Positions 48,079 to 56,684 of a DNA stretch of 64,000 bases are shown here, piece after piece (positions within the stretch are counted from its first letter, which is position 1; each line of letters begins with the position of its first letter). The DNA lies in NCBI GenBank assembly GCA_963816725.1, contig CAWFMC010000009.1:1-64000 (forward strand), read 5' to 3'. The translations under genes were made by a program, and so were the position numbers. The DNA comes from CAVSUB01 sp963816725. Lineage in GTDB: Bacteria > Acidobacteriota > Vicinamibacteria > Vicinamibacterales > 2-12-FULL-66-21. Below the pieces are notes generated by a model that saw nothing but the letters and a program-made list of their open reading frames with translations, was not told the origin of the DNA and did no database searches.

Positions 48079-48399
48079 GGCGACGGTTTCAAGCCTCGGG
48101 CCGACGCCGTCTTTGCCGAGTCGAACCAGCGGCGGGCCGTCGCCGCGGCTGCGGCTGACAGCGCGGTGCCGTTCGTGGGGCTATGGCTGAACGCGCCGGA
48201 AGCGACGCTCCTCGACCGCGTCCGCGACAGGCGCGGCGATGCGTCCGACGCCGGACCTGCGGTCGTTCAGGAACAGCTCGCGCGCGGCAGCGGGGCGACC
48301 GATTGGGTCGTGATCGAGGCCAACGGCAGTGCCAGCGACGTCCTGCACCTGGCCGCCCAGCAGCTCTCATCGCGTATGCGGTCGATGTGGACGGCCTGA
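48079..48399 (+). pseudogene. Remnant of an AAA-type ATP-binding (APH/ATPase fusion) gene
   Basis: About 100 codons match the C-terminal end of the bifunctional aminoglycoside-phosphotransferase-like/ATP-binding proteins. The segment reads ADAVFAESNQRRAVAAAAAD, VPFVGLWLNAPEATLLDRV, RRGDASDAGPAVVQEQL and DWVVIEANGSASDVLHLA. The P-loop and the whole phosphotransferase domain that should precede it are missing. No own start codon or Shine-Dalgarno is evident. It occupies most of the gap 48056-48430. Confidence 0.65.
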
Positions 48400-48430
48400 C
48401 GCCGGAGGACGAACGGCAGTCTCGGCGACG

Positions 48431-49021
48431 TCAGCTCTTCGGCACCACGGCCCAGAACCACCCGCGCACCTCACCCGGACGAAAACCGTGCGCCGCGTCG
48501 GCCGGATAGCGCCGCGCCAGTTCCTCCCGCACGGCCGGGTCGATGCGCTCGGTCGGACCGTGACACTTCGCGCAGACCGGAGCTTCGGTGATCGGTTGCA
48601 GGATGCCGACCTTCGGGCCGAGATCGACCGCGTAGCCCTCGACGGCATCGGCCCGGGCCCCGGCATGCGATGCGATCAGGCGAGCCGCCCAACCCGGCAC
48701 CGCGTTGTGCGGATTGCGCAGGCGGTCGCTCGTCAGGCCTGTGACGATCCCGTCCCGGCGCGCAATCTCGCGTGCGGCCGACTGGGCGCGCATGTGGCAG
48801 ACGCGCAACGCCAGCGCCGGACCGCCTTTCGCCAGCTTGGTCTGGAGCTCGCTGAGCAGCGCGTCGTGGACCTCGACTCTCAGCACGTTCGCGCGGCTGA
48901 TCGCCGCGCGAAACGTCGCGGGGGCCTCGCTGATGCGCCAGGCCGGCGTGTCCGGTTGCGCAGACATCATCAGCGCGCTTGTGAGCAGGATCGTGAGCGT
49001 TGCCGCGGCCGCCCGTGCCAT
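48431..49021 (-). CDS. Tll0287-like (DUF3365) periplasmic heme protein
   Basis: The 196-residue product has a signal peptide (ATLTILLTSALMMSA), a heme-c motif CAKCHG near residue 152, and the family pattern VCHMRAQ, LTSDRLRNPHNAVPGWA. Related domains are thought to be redox or gas sensors and also occur fused to histidine kinases. GAGGAG precedes the ATG at 49021. A sigma-54-type promoter lies 65 nt upstream. It could report redox state to the island's kinase. Confidence 0.85.
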   Translation of the reverse strand: MARAAAATLTILLTSALMMSAQPDTPAWRISEAPATFRAAISRANVLRVEVHDALLSELQTKLAKGGPALALRVCHMRAQSAAREIARRDGIVTGLTSDRLRNPHNAVPGWAARLIASHAGARADAVEGYAVDLGPKVGILQPITEAPVCAKCHGPTERIDPAVREELARRYPADAAHGFRPGEVRGWFWAVVPKS

Positions 49022-49395
49022 GATGCGCTCCTCGTCCGATCTGCGAACGGTCGCCTGCCGATCGATCGCCGGCTGACGATCGTGGAGCACGGTCCGTACC
49101 ACGCGGTTGACTGTCGGAGCCCGGGTAAGTGACGTCGCACGTCACGATGCGCCCGCTGAATGTCGTCGCCGAATCGGCGCGGCGCGCACTTGGGAGCCGT
49201 GCGCGCTGGCGACCGAGTGGACTGCAAGAAGGGTTTGTGGGTGTGCGACCTCTGGCTGCGGATCGAGGCTGACGGGCAGGGGTGCGCCGACGCGGAGTTC
49301 ACCCGTGGGATCGGCGCGAAGGGCTAGGACCGCGGCATGGCCTGCGGCGGTTGCTGCCAGGCGGCAGCACCGGCGCCGGTGCACGCACCCAGAGC
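49022..49395. other. Intergenic region, 374 bp
   Basis: It contains the sigma-54-type promoter of the heme-protein gene (49087-49101). The rest, up to the stop of the winged-helix-like gene at 49396, shows no gene or hairpin that I can support. Confidence 0.4.
49087..49101 (-). promoter_or_regulatory. Sigma-54 promoter candidate for the heme-protein gene
   Basis: On the minus strand TGGTACGGACCGTGC keeps TGG, AC and TGC of the consensus with exact spacing (two changes). It lies 65 nt before the start codon. Confidence 0.5.
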
Positions 49396-49629
49396 CTACT
49401 CGGCCCGGGCGGCGTAGCGTCCGTCGTCCGCCAGGTACACCAGTCGGGCGGTCGTCAATTCCTGAAGCACACGCGCGCAGATGTCCGCCCGGAGATTCAA
49501 GAGCCGCTGGGTCTGCGCGGCAGTGAGCCGGAGACACGGCAACTGCTTGAACTCGGCGTGGACGCGCCGCACGAGTGCCATGCGCGAGGCCTGATTTCTC
49601 CGCTCGGGGCGCGGCCGTGCGTACGCCAT
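49396..49629 (-). CDS. Small winged-helix-like protein, paralogue 1
   Basis: The 77-residue product ends with a compact helical/wing domain: VRRVHAEFKQLPCLRLTAAQ, then LLNLRADICARVLQELT and YLADDGRYAA. The same architecture recurs in the protein encoded at 54644-54991 (EFSEMPCMRVT; LRADICARVLKDL). The helix-turn-helix followed by a short hairpin suggests DNA or protein binding. I chose the ATG at 49629 because a perfect sigma-54 promoter at 49691-49705 excludes earlier starts; AGGA precedes it. Function unknown. Confidence 0.6.
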   Translation of the reverse strand: MAYARPRPERRNQASRMALVRRVHAEFKQLPCLRLTAAQTQRLLNLRADICARVLQELTTARLVYLADDGRYAARAE

Positions 49630-49690
49630 TCCTGCGTCTGTGGCGCGGTTCAACTTGGCAGCGTGTTGCGGCATCATCCGCGTTGCTTGG

Positions 49691-49705
49691 GCAAGTGCGG
49701 TGCCA
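49691..49705 (-). promoter_or_regulatory. Perfect-consensus sigma-54 promoter for winged-helix paralogue 1
   Basis: On the minus strand TGGCACCGCACTTGC matches TGGCAC-N5-TTGC at every defined base. It lies 61 nt before the chosen ATG. Confidence 0.75.
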
Positions 49706-49865
49706 ATCGTGATCCCGTGATACGACGGCGCGGATCCACCATTCCTCCCAAAAGCGGGCGAACAATTTGGCCTCATCGTGAAAAAAGTCCGCACCGGATT
49801 CGAGCCTCTGGTTCGCCGCCGCAGCTCACGGCATCGATCAGCAGTTCGTCTTGTTCCTCGACTGA

Positions 49866-49880
49866 CGGCACGTGGCTTGC
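49866..49880 (+). promoter_or_regulatory. Sigma-54 promoter candidate for the serine hydrolase gene
   Basis: CGGCACGTGGCTTGC differs from the consensus only at the first base. It lies 41 nt before the ATG at 49922 and is divergent from the promoter at 49691. Confidence 0.7.
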
Positions 49881-49921
49881 CCCAGGGCGGTTGCATAACC
49901 GGGAGGCGTCTGGAGGACACC

Positions 49922-51121
49922 ATGCTGGCCGCCGCATCGCACGTCATCGAGGGTCACGTCAGCCGGGGCTTCGAGCCAGTGCGGGAGGCGTTCGCCGAGA
50001 ACTTCGCGCGGCGAGGCGAGGTGGGCGGTGCCTGTTGCGCCTATCAACGCGGAGAGAAGGTGGTCGATCTCTGGGGCGGGGTTCGCAACAAGGCGACCGG
50101 AGCGCCATGGGAGCGCGACACGATGGTCGTCGTCCACTCGGCGACGAAGGGCCTGGCCGCCATGACGCTGGCCATCGCCCACGCGCGCGGCTGGCTGGAC
50201 TACCGCGAGCGGGTCGCCACGTATTGGCCCGAGTTCGCCGGGCACGGCAAAGACGAGATTACCGTTCGCCAACTGCTCGCCCATCAGGCCGGGCTGTTTG
50301 CCTTCAACGAGACGGTCGACCGCAGCGTGATCGCGGACCTCGATCGGCTCGCGGACGTGATGGCGCGTCAAGAGCCGGCGTGGGAGCCGGGGACGCGGCA
50401 GGCCTATCACGCCCTCACCCTCGGTTTCTACGAAGGCGAGCTGATCCGCCGTATCGATCCGCGCCGTCGCTCGTTGGGGCAGTTCTTTCACGATGAAATC
50501 GCGGTGCCGTTGGGAGAGGACGTCTTCATCGGTCTGCCGGAGGCGATGCCGAATTCCCGATTGGCTGTGCTCTCGGCACCGGGGCGTCTGGCCCTGCTGT
50601 TCGGGTTTCCGTTCCGGCTGACCGTGGACGCGCTGAACCCTCAGTCCAACATCTATCGCGCACTCGTGGCCAACCCCGGCGCGTCCGTCTACCTCGACGA
50701 CCAGCGGATCTACGCCCGCAACCTCGAAGTGCCATCTGGAAACGGGATCGGTACGGCCCGGGCGATTGCGCACGCGTATAGCGTCTTCGCCGGTGATGGA
50801 CGCCAGCTTGGCCTGCGCCAGGAAACCCGCGACATGCTGGCCGCACCGGCTATTCCACCGAGCCGCGGCTTCTACGACGAGTGTATGAAGGCCCAGGGGG
50901 TCGAGTTCTCCCTGGGGTTCATGAAGTCGTGCCCGGCGTTCCGATTCGGTGGCGCACGGTCGTACGGTGCGCCCGGGGCCGGCGGGGCGATGGGCTTTGC
51001 TGATCCCGACGCCGGCGTGGGTTACGGCTATGTCACGAGCCAGATGGGGACCACGCTGACGCGCGACCCGAGGGATGCCGCGCTCGGCGCGGCTCTGTAC
51101 GCGGCCATCCAGAGGCACTGA
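49922..51121 (+). CDS. Class C beta-lactamase-like serine hydrolase
   Basis: The 399-residue protein has the SxxK nucleophile motif in VHSATKGLA (about residue 79) and a Tyr in GTRQAYHALTLGFYEGELI where the YxN-type residue is expected. Family members are esterases, D-aminopeptidases or beta-lactamase-related proteins; the EstB/LACTB-like composition favours an esterase. No signal peptide is visible, so it is probably cytoplasmic. GGAGGA (49912-49917) fixes the start. It is preceded by a sigma-54-type promoter. Confidence 0.88.
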   Translation: MLAAASHVIEGHVSRGFEPVREAFAENFARRGEVGGACCAYQRGEKVVDLWGGVRNKATGAPWERDTMVVVHSATKGLAAMTLAIAHARGWLDYRERVATYWPEFAGHGKDEITVRQLLAHQAGLFAFNETVDRSVIADLDRLADVMARQEPAWEPGTRQAYHALTLGFYEGELIRRIDPRRRSLGQFFHDEIAVPLGEDVFIGLPEAMPNSRLAVLSAPGRLALLFGFPFRLTVDALNPQSNIYRALVANPGASVYLDDQRIYARNLEVPSGNGIGTARAIAHAYSVFAGDGRQLGLRQETRDMLAAPAIPPSRGFYDECMKAQGVEFSLGFMKSCPAFRFGGARSYGAPGAGGAMGFADPDAGVGYGYVTSQMGTTLTRDPRDAALGAALYAAIQRH

Positions 51122-51143
51122 GATCTGACGACAGGGCCGTGTG

Positions 51144-51596
51144 TCAGAGGACCACGATGGTGACGCCAGGGTTCCTCGGGTCCAACCGGAAGCTTTGAAC
51201 CGGCGTCGCTCTCAGCTGGGCGTGGACCGCATTCTTGAGCCGGCCGCCGCTGCGACCGTGAATGATCCGGATCGTCTCTTCGCCGTCGAGGATTGCCCCG
51301 TTCAGGAATGCCTGGACTTCCTCGGTTGCCTCGTGCACGGTCCTGCCGTGGAGGTCGAGCGACCGGACGCGCGCCGGCGGAGCGGAAGACTGTTGTGCGG
51401 GTGGTTCTGCTGCCGCGCCCGGCGGCTCCACCGCGCGAGGGCGGGGTGACGGGTCCGTTCGGGTCAACTGGGCGCTGGTCGCGATCAGGACACGCCCCTT
51501 CACCTCGACCCGGAACCGGCCGCTGTTCAACACCTCTCGCACCGTGCCCTTGCCGAGCCCGATCACGTGTACGGCGTCTCCGGCGAGGTAGGTCAT
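51144..51596 (-). CDS. Stand-alone Smr-domain protein (MutS2 C-terminus-like)
   Basis: The 150-residue protein has an N-terminal SH3-like strand set (AVHVIGLGKGTVREVLNSGR, RFRVEVKGRVLIA), a Pro-rich linker and a Smr domain (LDLHGRTVHEATEEVQAF; IHGRSGGRLKNAV). This is the C-terminal half of MutS2 without the ATPase. Smr domains are nucleases acting on DNA or on collided-ribosome mRNA. The ATG at 51596 is the likely start. Confidence 0.82.
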   Translation of the reverse strand: MTYLAGDAVHVIGLGKGTVREVLNSGRFRVEVKGRVLIATSAQLTRTDPSPRPRAVEPPGAAAEPPAQQSSAPPARVRSLDLHGRTVHEATEEVQAFLNGAILDGEETIRIIHGRSGGRLKNAVHAQLRATPVQSFRLDPRNPGVTIVVL

Positions 51597-51662
51597 GGAG
51601 GGGCCGCGGCGCGGCCTCAACGCGAGACCGGGCCTCAAGGCGCGGCGGACAGCGGACCCTTA

Positions 51663-52868
51663 TCAGGACTGGAGCTGCTGGCTCTGGTCGTCCCAGCGGA
51701 CCGGCCGTTTGGCGCGCAGCGAGGCGTTGGCGATGTGCGACGTGCGCGCCGCCTGGTGCGCCACGCGAATGTTCGCGTTCGGCGTCTTCCGGCTCCGGAT
51801 GCAGTCGAGCCAGTTCTGCAAGTGCGTCAGCGTCCCGTCGCCGCTGGAGCGCACGAAGATCTCGGGTTCCGGCGTGTTGGTGCCGGGCGCGTATGCCGCG
51901 TCATCCCGGTAGAACGCGAGCCGCGCCCGGTCGATCTTGAGCGTGCCGCGCTCGCCGCGGAACTCGAGCCCGCCATCATCGACCCGGCTCACGTACGTGC
52001 CCTGATACGTGGCCATGAAGTTCTTGGGGAACTCGATGGTCGTGCTGACGGTGTCGGGCGCCTCCCACAGCGTGATGTTGTAGTTGTGTCCAGTGGTGGC
52101 GGCAGACAGCGGCGCGTCCACGTCCATATACCAGTGGACCACATCGATCCAGTGGGTCATCAAGTCGGTCAGGCAGCCGCCGCCGAAGTCCCAGAAGTGG
52201 CGCCATTGATAGAAACGCTCAGGTCGGAACGGCTGGTCCGGCGCCGAACCGAGCCACGTCTTCCAATCGAGCTTGTCCATAGCGACCGGCGCGTAGTTGC
52301 CGGCACGGGCGTGCTGGTACCAATAGGTCTGGACGAAGGTGATCTGTCCGAGCTTGCCGGCGTCGATCAGCTGTTTGCCGAGCACCCAGTGCTCCCAGCT
52401 GCGCTGCTGCGTGCCGGTCTGAACGACCTGTTTCGAGGCCTCGACGGCCTTGACGAGCTCCACGCCCTCCTCGATCGTGTGCGAGACCGGCTTCTCGACG
52501 TAGACGTCCTTGCCGGCCGCGATCGCCTCCAGCGTGATTCTCTTGTGCCAGTGATCCGGTGTGCCGATGACGACGGCGTCGATGTCGCGGCTGTCCAGGA
52601 TGCGGCGATAGTCGGCGAACTTGATCGCGTTGGGGCCGGCGATTTCCGCCCCCTGCAGCAGGTTGGGCTCGTAGACGTCGCAGACCGCCGTCATCTCGTT
52701 GCCCGGGAGCTTCTTGAGCAGTGTCATCAGGCCGCGCGCCCGGCTGCCGGTCCCGATCACCGCGACCCGCACCCGATCGTTGGCTCCCTGCGCGGCGAGT
52801 CGTGCCGTCCGGGCGCTCAGTGTCAGCCCGGCGGCGGTCGCGACAAACGTTCGGCGGTCGCAGATCAT
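51663..52868 (-). CDS. Tat-exported Gfo/Idh/MocA family oxidoreductase
   Basis: The 401-residue product has a twin-arginine-type signal (DRRTFVATAAGLTLSA), a Rossmann fold (VRVAVIGTGSRARG), the catalytic-lysine motif VEKPVSH and the substrate-domain GGGCLTDLMTHWIDVVHWY. It belongs to the same exported oxidoreductase type as the gene at 10426 but is intact. GGAGGA precedes the ATG at 52868. The likely role is NAD(P)-dependent sugar or inositol oxidation outside the cytoplasm. No sigma-54-type site precedes it, so it may not belong to the stress island. Confidence 0.92.
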   Translation of the reverse strand: MICDRRTFVATAAGLTLSARTARLAAQGANDRVRVAVIGTGSRARGLMTLLKKLPGNEMTAVCDVYEPNLLQGAEIAGPNAIKFADYRRILDSRDIDAVVIGTPDHWHKRITLEAIAAGKDVYVEKPVSHTIEEGVELVKAVEASKQVVQTGTQQRSWEHWVLGKQLIDAGKLGQITFVQTYWYQHARAGNYAPVAMDKLDWKTWLGSAPDQPFRPERFYQWRHFWDFGGGCLTDLMTHWIDVVHWYMDVDAPLSAATTGHNYNITLWEAPDTVSTTIEFPKNFMATYQGTYVSRVDDGGLEFRGERGTLKIDRARLAFYRDDAAYAPGTNTPEPEIFVRSSGDGTLTHLQNWLDCIRSRKTPNANIRVAHQAARTSHIANASLRAKRPVRWDDQSQQLQS

Positions 52869-53185
52869 ATCGTGTCCTCCGTGACGGGCATCATAGCGTG
52901 GCTGACGTGCGATTGCGCGGCCCGTCGTACGCCGCCCGCCTCGCTGCGACGGGCCGTCAGGCCGCTGTTCCATGCGATCGAGTGGCGATCGCCGTCCCGG
53001 ATTTTCCCCTCGGCACGAGAGAAATGCAGCGGTCTTCGGAGCGACCGCGATCATCCGGGCCGCCCTGGCGCCCGCCGACTGGCCTCCTCCGTCAGTTACA
53101 ACAACTCCTGCGCGATCGCGACCCCAGGTGCGATTGCGTGCGGCCCATGTCCTGCATCGCCGCTGAGACAGAAGGAGCAAACGCG
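52869..53185. other. Divergent intergenic region, 317 bp
   Basis: It separates the leftward oxidoreductase gene from the rightward OsmC gene. I looked for a -24/-12 site for either gene and found none with correct spacing. GAAGGAG lies before the OsmC start. Confidence 0.4.
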
Positions 53186-53677
53186 ATGCAGAACTACCCT
53201 CATCACTACGCGGTGTTGGCACGAGGCGAGGCAATGGGGGACATCTCGCTCGAAGGCTATCACCTTCCGAACCTGCAGACGGCGGCTCCGCCTGAGTTCG
53301 ATGGACCAGGAGACCGCTGGTCGCCGGAGACGTTGCTGGTGGCAGCTGTCGCAGACTGCTTCGTGCTGACGTTCCGGGGCGTGGCGCGCGCGATGAACGT
53401 CCCGTGGGTCTCGCTCGAGTGTGACGTGGTCGGCACCCTGGAACGCCCGGAGCGGGTCACGCAGTTCACGCGGTTCGATCTCACCGCCCGGCTACGGCTA
53501 CCGGCAGGAACCGACCCGGAGCGCGCGCGTCAGACCCTCGACAAGGCGGAGCGTGGATGCCTGATCGCGAATTCGCTCAAAGGGGTGAGTCACCTCGAGG
53601 TTCGGCTCGAGATTGACGCCGATGTGCCCGCGGAGATCGCCATGGATCCGCAACTCACCACGGCGGGAGGGTCATGA
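53186..53677 (+). CDS. OsmC/Ohr-family peroxidase-like protein
   Basis: The 163-residue protein has the two OsmC cysteines in AVADCFVLTFRGVA and DKAERGCLIANSL and the typical PEFDGPGDRWSPETLLVAA lead. OsmC/Ohr proteins reduce organic hydroperoxides through a Cys pair near the dimer interface. It is cytoplasmic. GAAGGAG precedes the ATG at 53186. It fits the oxidative-stress theme of the neighbourhood. Confidence 0.9.
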   Translation: MQNYPHHYAVLARGEAMGDISLEGYHLPNLQTAAPPEFDGPGDRWSPETLLVAAVADCFVLTFRGVARAMNVPWVSLECDVVGTLERPERVTQFTRFDLTARLRLPAGTDPERARQTLDKAERGCLIANSLKGVSHLEVRLEIDADVPAEIAMDPQLTTAGGS

Positions 53678-53840
53678 ACAGGAACTGCATCGCACGTGCC
53701 TTCCAGCGCGCCCGGCTCGACGCCGCGTCCTCTTCGGCGGTTTCCTGAGACAGCGGGTGATTTTGGCGGCTCGCACGGATAATTCCGTGCACTGGAGGTG
53801 CGGTGACGTCGCTCGCCAGCATCTTCTCTCTGCCGATACA

Positions 53841-53855
53841 CGGCACGAGGGTTGC
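53841..53855 (+). promoter_or_regulatory. Sigma-54 promoter candidate for the CBS gene
   Basis: CGGCACGAGGGTTGC differs from TGGCAC-N5-TTGC only at the first base. It lies 57 nt before the ATG at 53913. Confidence 0.7.
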
Positions 53856-53912
53856 CGATTGGTTAGCCGGCGGCGCCGTCCGGGGGCTGTCGTGCGGCGA
53901 AGGGAGGGCGTG

Positions 53913-54358
53913 ATGCGGGTCACCGACGTGATGAGTACCGACGTCCGCACGGTCGAGGGCGGCGAATTGATCCCGCGCGCGCGGGCCATGATGGCGGACG
54001 CGCGAGTTCATCACCTGGTGGTTCTCCATGATGGACACGTGGTCGGGCTCGTATCTGCCGACCAGCTCGAACTTGGCCAGGCCGAAGGTGTCCGTCGCGT
54101 GGAAGACGTGATGTGCCGGCACCTGCGATGTGCGATGCCGGATACGACGCTGCCGGAAGCGGTCACGCTCCTGCGCGGGCAGCGCTCGCGTGCGCTCCCG
54201 ATCGTGAACGCGACCGCGTCGTCGGAATCGTGACCGCCTCGGATCTGCTCGACGTGATCGCGCGTGGCGGTGATTCGGCCGCGGCCTCTAAGCGCGGCCA
54301 GGCTGGACGGGCAAGAGGGCACACCGCGCCGGTCGTCGAGTGGCGTCCGCAGCGTTAG
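53913..54358 (+). CDS. CBS-domain pair protein (frameshifted near 54210)
   Basis: The reading frame starts MRVTDVMSTDVRTVEGGELI with CBS-type strand and helix order (HHLVVLHDGHVVGLVSADQL; VEDVMCRHLRCAMPDTTLPE). It breaks just after ALPIVN at about 54210. The second CBS motif continues in the next frame (DRVVGIVTASDLLDVIARGG) and stops at 54358. One lost base explains this; the joined length is 148 residues. Stand-alone CBS pairs bind adenine nucleotides and act as energy sensors; the DosR-regulon protein Hrp1 is an example. GGGAGG precedes the ATG. Confidence 0.85.
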
Positions 54359-54643
54359 TGTCCCGACCCCGTGATTCGCGGCATAACTTGCGGGCATGCC
54401 GGCTGGCAGCGTCGCTCGTCACCTGCAAATTCCCGATTTGCGCGCTCCTCGCACCTCGCCAGCCGGCGAGCGACGTCAGCACGGCTAGGAGCCGCGCGCA
54501 GCAGCGCCGGCACTCTGAAAGGTTCGTCAACGCTTGAAACGTCGGGCTCCTCCGTCCGAGCCCAGCACGTGACGGCGGGCGACGACTGTCCGCTCACACC
54601 AGCACACCACGCGACGCCAGCCGCCGCATGCTATCCAACGCCG

Positions 54644-54991
54644 CTACACGGCGGCTGCGAGACGGCTGAAGCGACCGTCAGGGCCCTGGCGGATATGGCC
54701 AGTACTCGCCAGGTCCTTGAGAACCCGAGCGCAGATGTCCGCGCGCAAGCCGAAGAGGCGGGCGGCCTCGGCGCATGTCACCCGCATACACGGCATCTCG
54801 CTGAACTCGCCTCGAACGCGGCCCAGAAGCCGGACTCGGCTCTCATCGTCCCGAGGGTCCGGCTGCTTCAGGAGACGGAGAGCCGGCCGTGCCGACACGA
54901 AGGGGCGCACCCGTTCCGATGCCCGCGATCGGCTCCACTGGGCAGCGCCGGCGCGGTCGGCGGTCGAGGTGGTCGTCGCACTGGTCATCAT
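54644..54991 (-). CDS. Small winged-helix-like protein, paralogue 2
   Basis: The 115-residue protein has a basic, low-complexity first half. The C-terminal domain is shared with the protein at 49396-49629: VRGEFSEMPCMRVTCAEAAR, LFGLRADICARVLKDLA, GPDGRFSRL. The stretch LRADICARVL is identical in both. Such a helix-turn-helix plus wing suggests a regulator, but no relative of known function comes to mind. A sigma-54-type promoter lies 42 nt upstream of the ATG at 54991. Confidence 0.65.
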   Translation of the reverse strand: MMTSATTTSTADRAGAAQWSRSRASERVRPFVSARPALRLLKQPDPRDDESRVRLLGRVRGEFSEMPCMRVTCAEAARLFGLRADICARVLKDLASTGHIRQGPDGRFSRLAAAV

Positions 54992-55033
54992 CGGCGGGCC
55001 CTCTCAGAAGAAGCGGTGTGTGACCAAGTGCGA

Positions 55034-55048
55034 GCAACGGACATGCCG
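55034..55048 (-). promoter_or_regulatory. Sigma-54 promoter candidate for winged-helix paralogue 2
   Basis: On the minus strand CGGCATGTCCGTTGC matches the consensus with two changes and exact spacing. It lies 42 nt before the ATG. Confidence 0.6.
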
Positions 55049-55199
55049 AGACCCACGACGGGCGTCGGGCGCAGTCATCACGCCTCGACGCCGTGCCGAT
55101 GCCGCTTGGTCCGCCCTAAGCACGAGCCCATCCGGTCGCCGGCCAGTGCGAAGGAATTCCCAGCGACGCGGAATTGTCCGCGGCCTGCACGCCAGCCCT

Positions 55200-55697
55200 T
55201 CAGGCGTGTGCGACACGAGCGAGCGCATCGGCTCGGGCGAACTCGCGCTCGGGGTGTTTCACCGTCAGGACCGGGCAGCGGGCGAAACGGACCACCCGCT
55301 CCGCAACGCTCCCCAGCACGAGATGCAGCACCGCACCACGGCCGTGCGTGCCCATGACGATCAGGTCGATGTCGTTCTCCTTCGCGTAGTCGACAATCGC
55401 CAGAGCGGGCGAGGCGGCCGTCCGAACGCCTGTAATCGTTTCCGGCTCGCCGGGGCCATTCGCGCCGACGATCTCTTCGAGGCGGCGGCGCGCCGCATCG
55501 TCGATTTCCTGCTGGATCGCGGGCGCGCTCGCCAGAGAGTTCTCTGCTCCGGACATGGCGACGTAGACGTCCTGCGCGACATGCAGCACGTGCAGCCGCG
55601 CACCGAATCGCATCGCCAGTTCGCGGCCGTAGAGCAGTGCCGCCTCCGATGGCTCACTGAAATCGGTCGCGACCAGGATCTGCTCGAGAGTCATCAT
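55200..55697 (-). CDS. Universal stress protein (UspA family)
   Basis: The 165-residue protein begins MMTLEQILVATDFSEPSEAA and carries the ATP-binding signature MGTHGRGAVLHLVLGSVAER. It is closely similar to the USP at 39909, including the end of the protein (RCPVLTVKHPEREFA versus ACPVLTVKQPERDFV). The two therefore look like a recent pair of paralogues. GGGAGG precedes tandem ATGs at 55697 and 55694. A sigma-54-type promoter lies 49 nt upstream, the same spacing as for its paralogue. Confidence 0.92.
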   Translation of the reverse strand: MMTLEQILVATDFSEPSEAALLYGRELAMRFGARLHVLHVAQDVYVAMSGAENSLASAPAIQQEIDDAARRRLEEIVGANGPGEPETITGVRTAASPALAIVDYAKENDIDLIVMGTHGRGAVLHLVLGSVAERVVRFARCPVLTVKHPEREFARADALARVAHA

Positions 55698-55746
55698 CGA
55701 AGCCTCCCTAGAACCGGCGATCGTTGCGGCTCCGTCGAATCCATGC

Positions 55747-55761
55747 GCAACAGTTGTACCC
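55747..55761 (-). promoter_or_regulatory. Sigma-54 promoter candidate for the third USP gene
   Basis: On the minus strand GGGTACAACTGTTGC matches the consensus at GG, AC and TTGC with exact spacing. The 49-nt distance to the start codon equals that of the paralogous USP at 40406. Confidence 0.6.
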
Positions 55762-55900
55762 GGCGCCGCCGGGCGGATCGGGCGAAGACGCTGCCCCTGG
55801 TGGCCGTCAATACCGCACGAGCCTGTCGGGAACGGACCGCGCGCCGTGACCGGCTCCCTTGGAGGTGTCACCGCCCGCGGATCTTGGAGGAGCGTCGGCG

Positions 55901-55915
55901 TGGAACGCGCATTGC
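55901..55915 (+). promoter_or_regulatory. Sigma-54 promoter candidate for the fourth USP gene
   Basis: TGGAACGCGCATTGC differs from TGGCAC-N5-TTGC at one base. It lies 67 nt before the ATG at 55983 and shares the 285-bp divergent region with the leftward site at 55747. Confidence 0.65.
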
Positions 55916-55982
55916 GATGTGGGTGTGGACGCGCAGAGCAGCCGATTCACGAGAGTGGACGTTCCTCAGAGAGGGGAGGGCC

Positions 55983-56450
55983 ATGATCAGCGTCAATCGT
56001 CTTCTGGTGGCGATGGACTTCACCGAGGCGGCGTTCGCAGCCCTCGAACAGGGGCGGCAGCTGGCCGAGGCCTTTGACGCCACGCTTCACGTCCTTTCCA
56101 TCGTGACCGAGCCGGTCGAAGAGCCGTGGGGTGGTTACACCCCGGCTCGGGAGTTCTTCGCGACTGTCGAGCGGATGGAGGCGGCGCGGCACACCCGACT
56201 CGCAGCCCTGTTCTCCGAGGGTGATGTGTCCGCAGGCCGCGTCGTTCTGGCCACGCACTGGGGCGAGGCCAGCGAGGCGATTATCGAGTACGCGCTCGCG
56301 CACCAGATCGACCTGATTGTCTGCGGCACGCACGGGCGAACCGGGTTCAGCCGCTTTGCCATGGACAGTGTGGCCGAGCGGATCGTACGGCGCGCCGGCT
56401 GTCCCGTCCTGACGGTGCACGCCGACCACGAGGGGGTGTCCGCCGCATGA
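55983..56450 (+). CDS. Universal stress protein (UspA family)
   Basis: The 155-residue protein begins MISVNRLLVAMDFTEAAFAA and has the ATP-binding signature CGTHGRTGFSRFAMDSVAERIVRR. The glycine spacing is slightly altered (MDS in place of the usual MGS), so ATP binding is likely but not assured. GGGGAGGG precedes the ATG at 55983. The next USP gene starts 234 nt downstream on the same strand and may share the transcript. Confidence 0.9.
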   Translation: MISVNRLLVAMDFTEAAFAALEQGRQLAEAFDATLHVLSIVTEPVEEPWGGYTPAREFFATVERMEAARHTRLAALFSEGDVSAGRVVLATHWGEASEAIIEYALAHQIDLIVCGTHGRTGFSRFAMDSVAERIVRRAGCPVLTVHADHEGVSAA

Positions 56451-56684
56451 TCGCGCAGCGACGGCCCGCAGGCCACGCCAGCGGATGGCGAGCTTGCGAT
56501 TCGTGCAGAACAGAACCGCCGGCGGCGCGCGCGGACTCTGTCGCGGCCGCGACAGCGGAAAGTCGCGGCAGTCGCGGCCGACGTGCCAGGCAGGCGTAGC
56601 GCCCGCAGAACGAACGTCACCGGCCAGCGTCCCGATGGGCGCTGGGGAGCGGTGTGGCGGCGCTGGTTTTTACAGGAGGCCGCA

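Noticed and set aside
54390..54490. Inverted words GCCGGCTGGC/GCCAGCCGGC and CGTCGCTCG/CGAGCGACG in the gap after the CBS gene
   Set aside because: The two pairs are not nested, so they cannot form one hairpin; in GC-rich DNA such words occur by chance.
56482..56497. CGGATGGCGAGCTTGC upstream of the fifth USP gene as a sigma-54 promoter
   Set aside because: The GG and GC elements are one base too far apart; spacing of this promoter class is strict.
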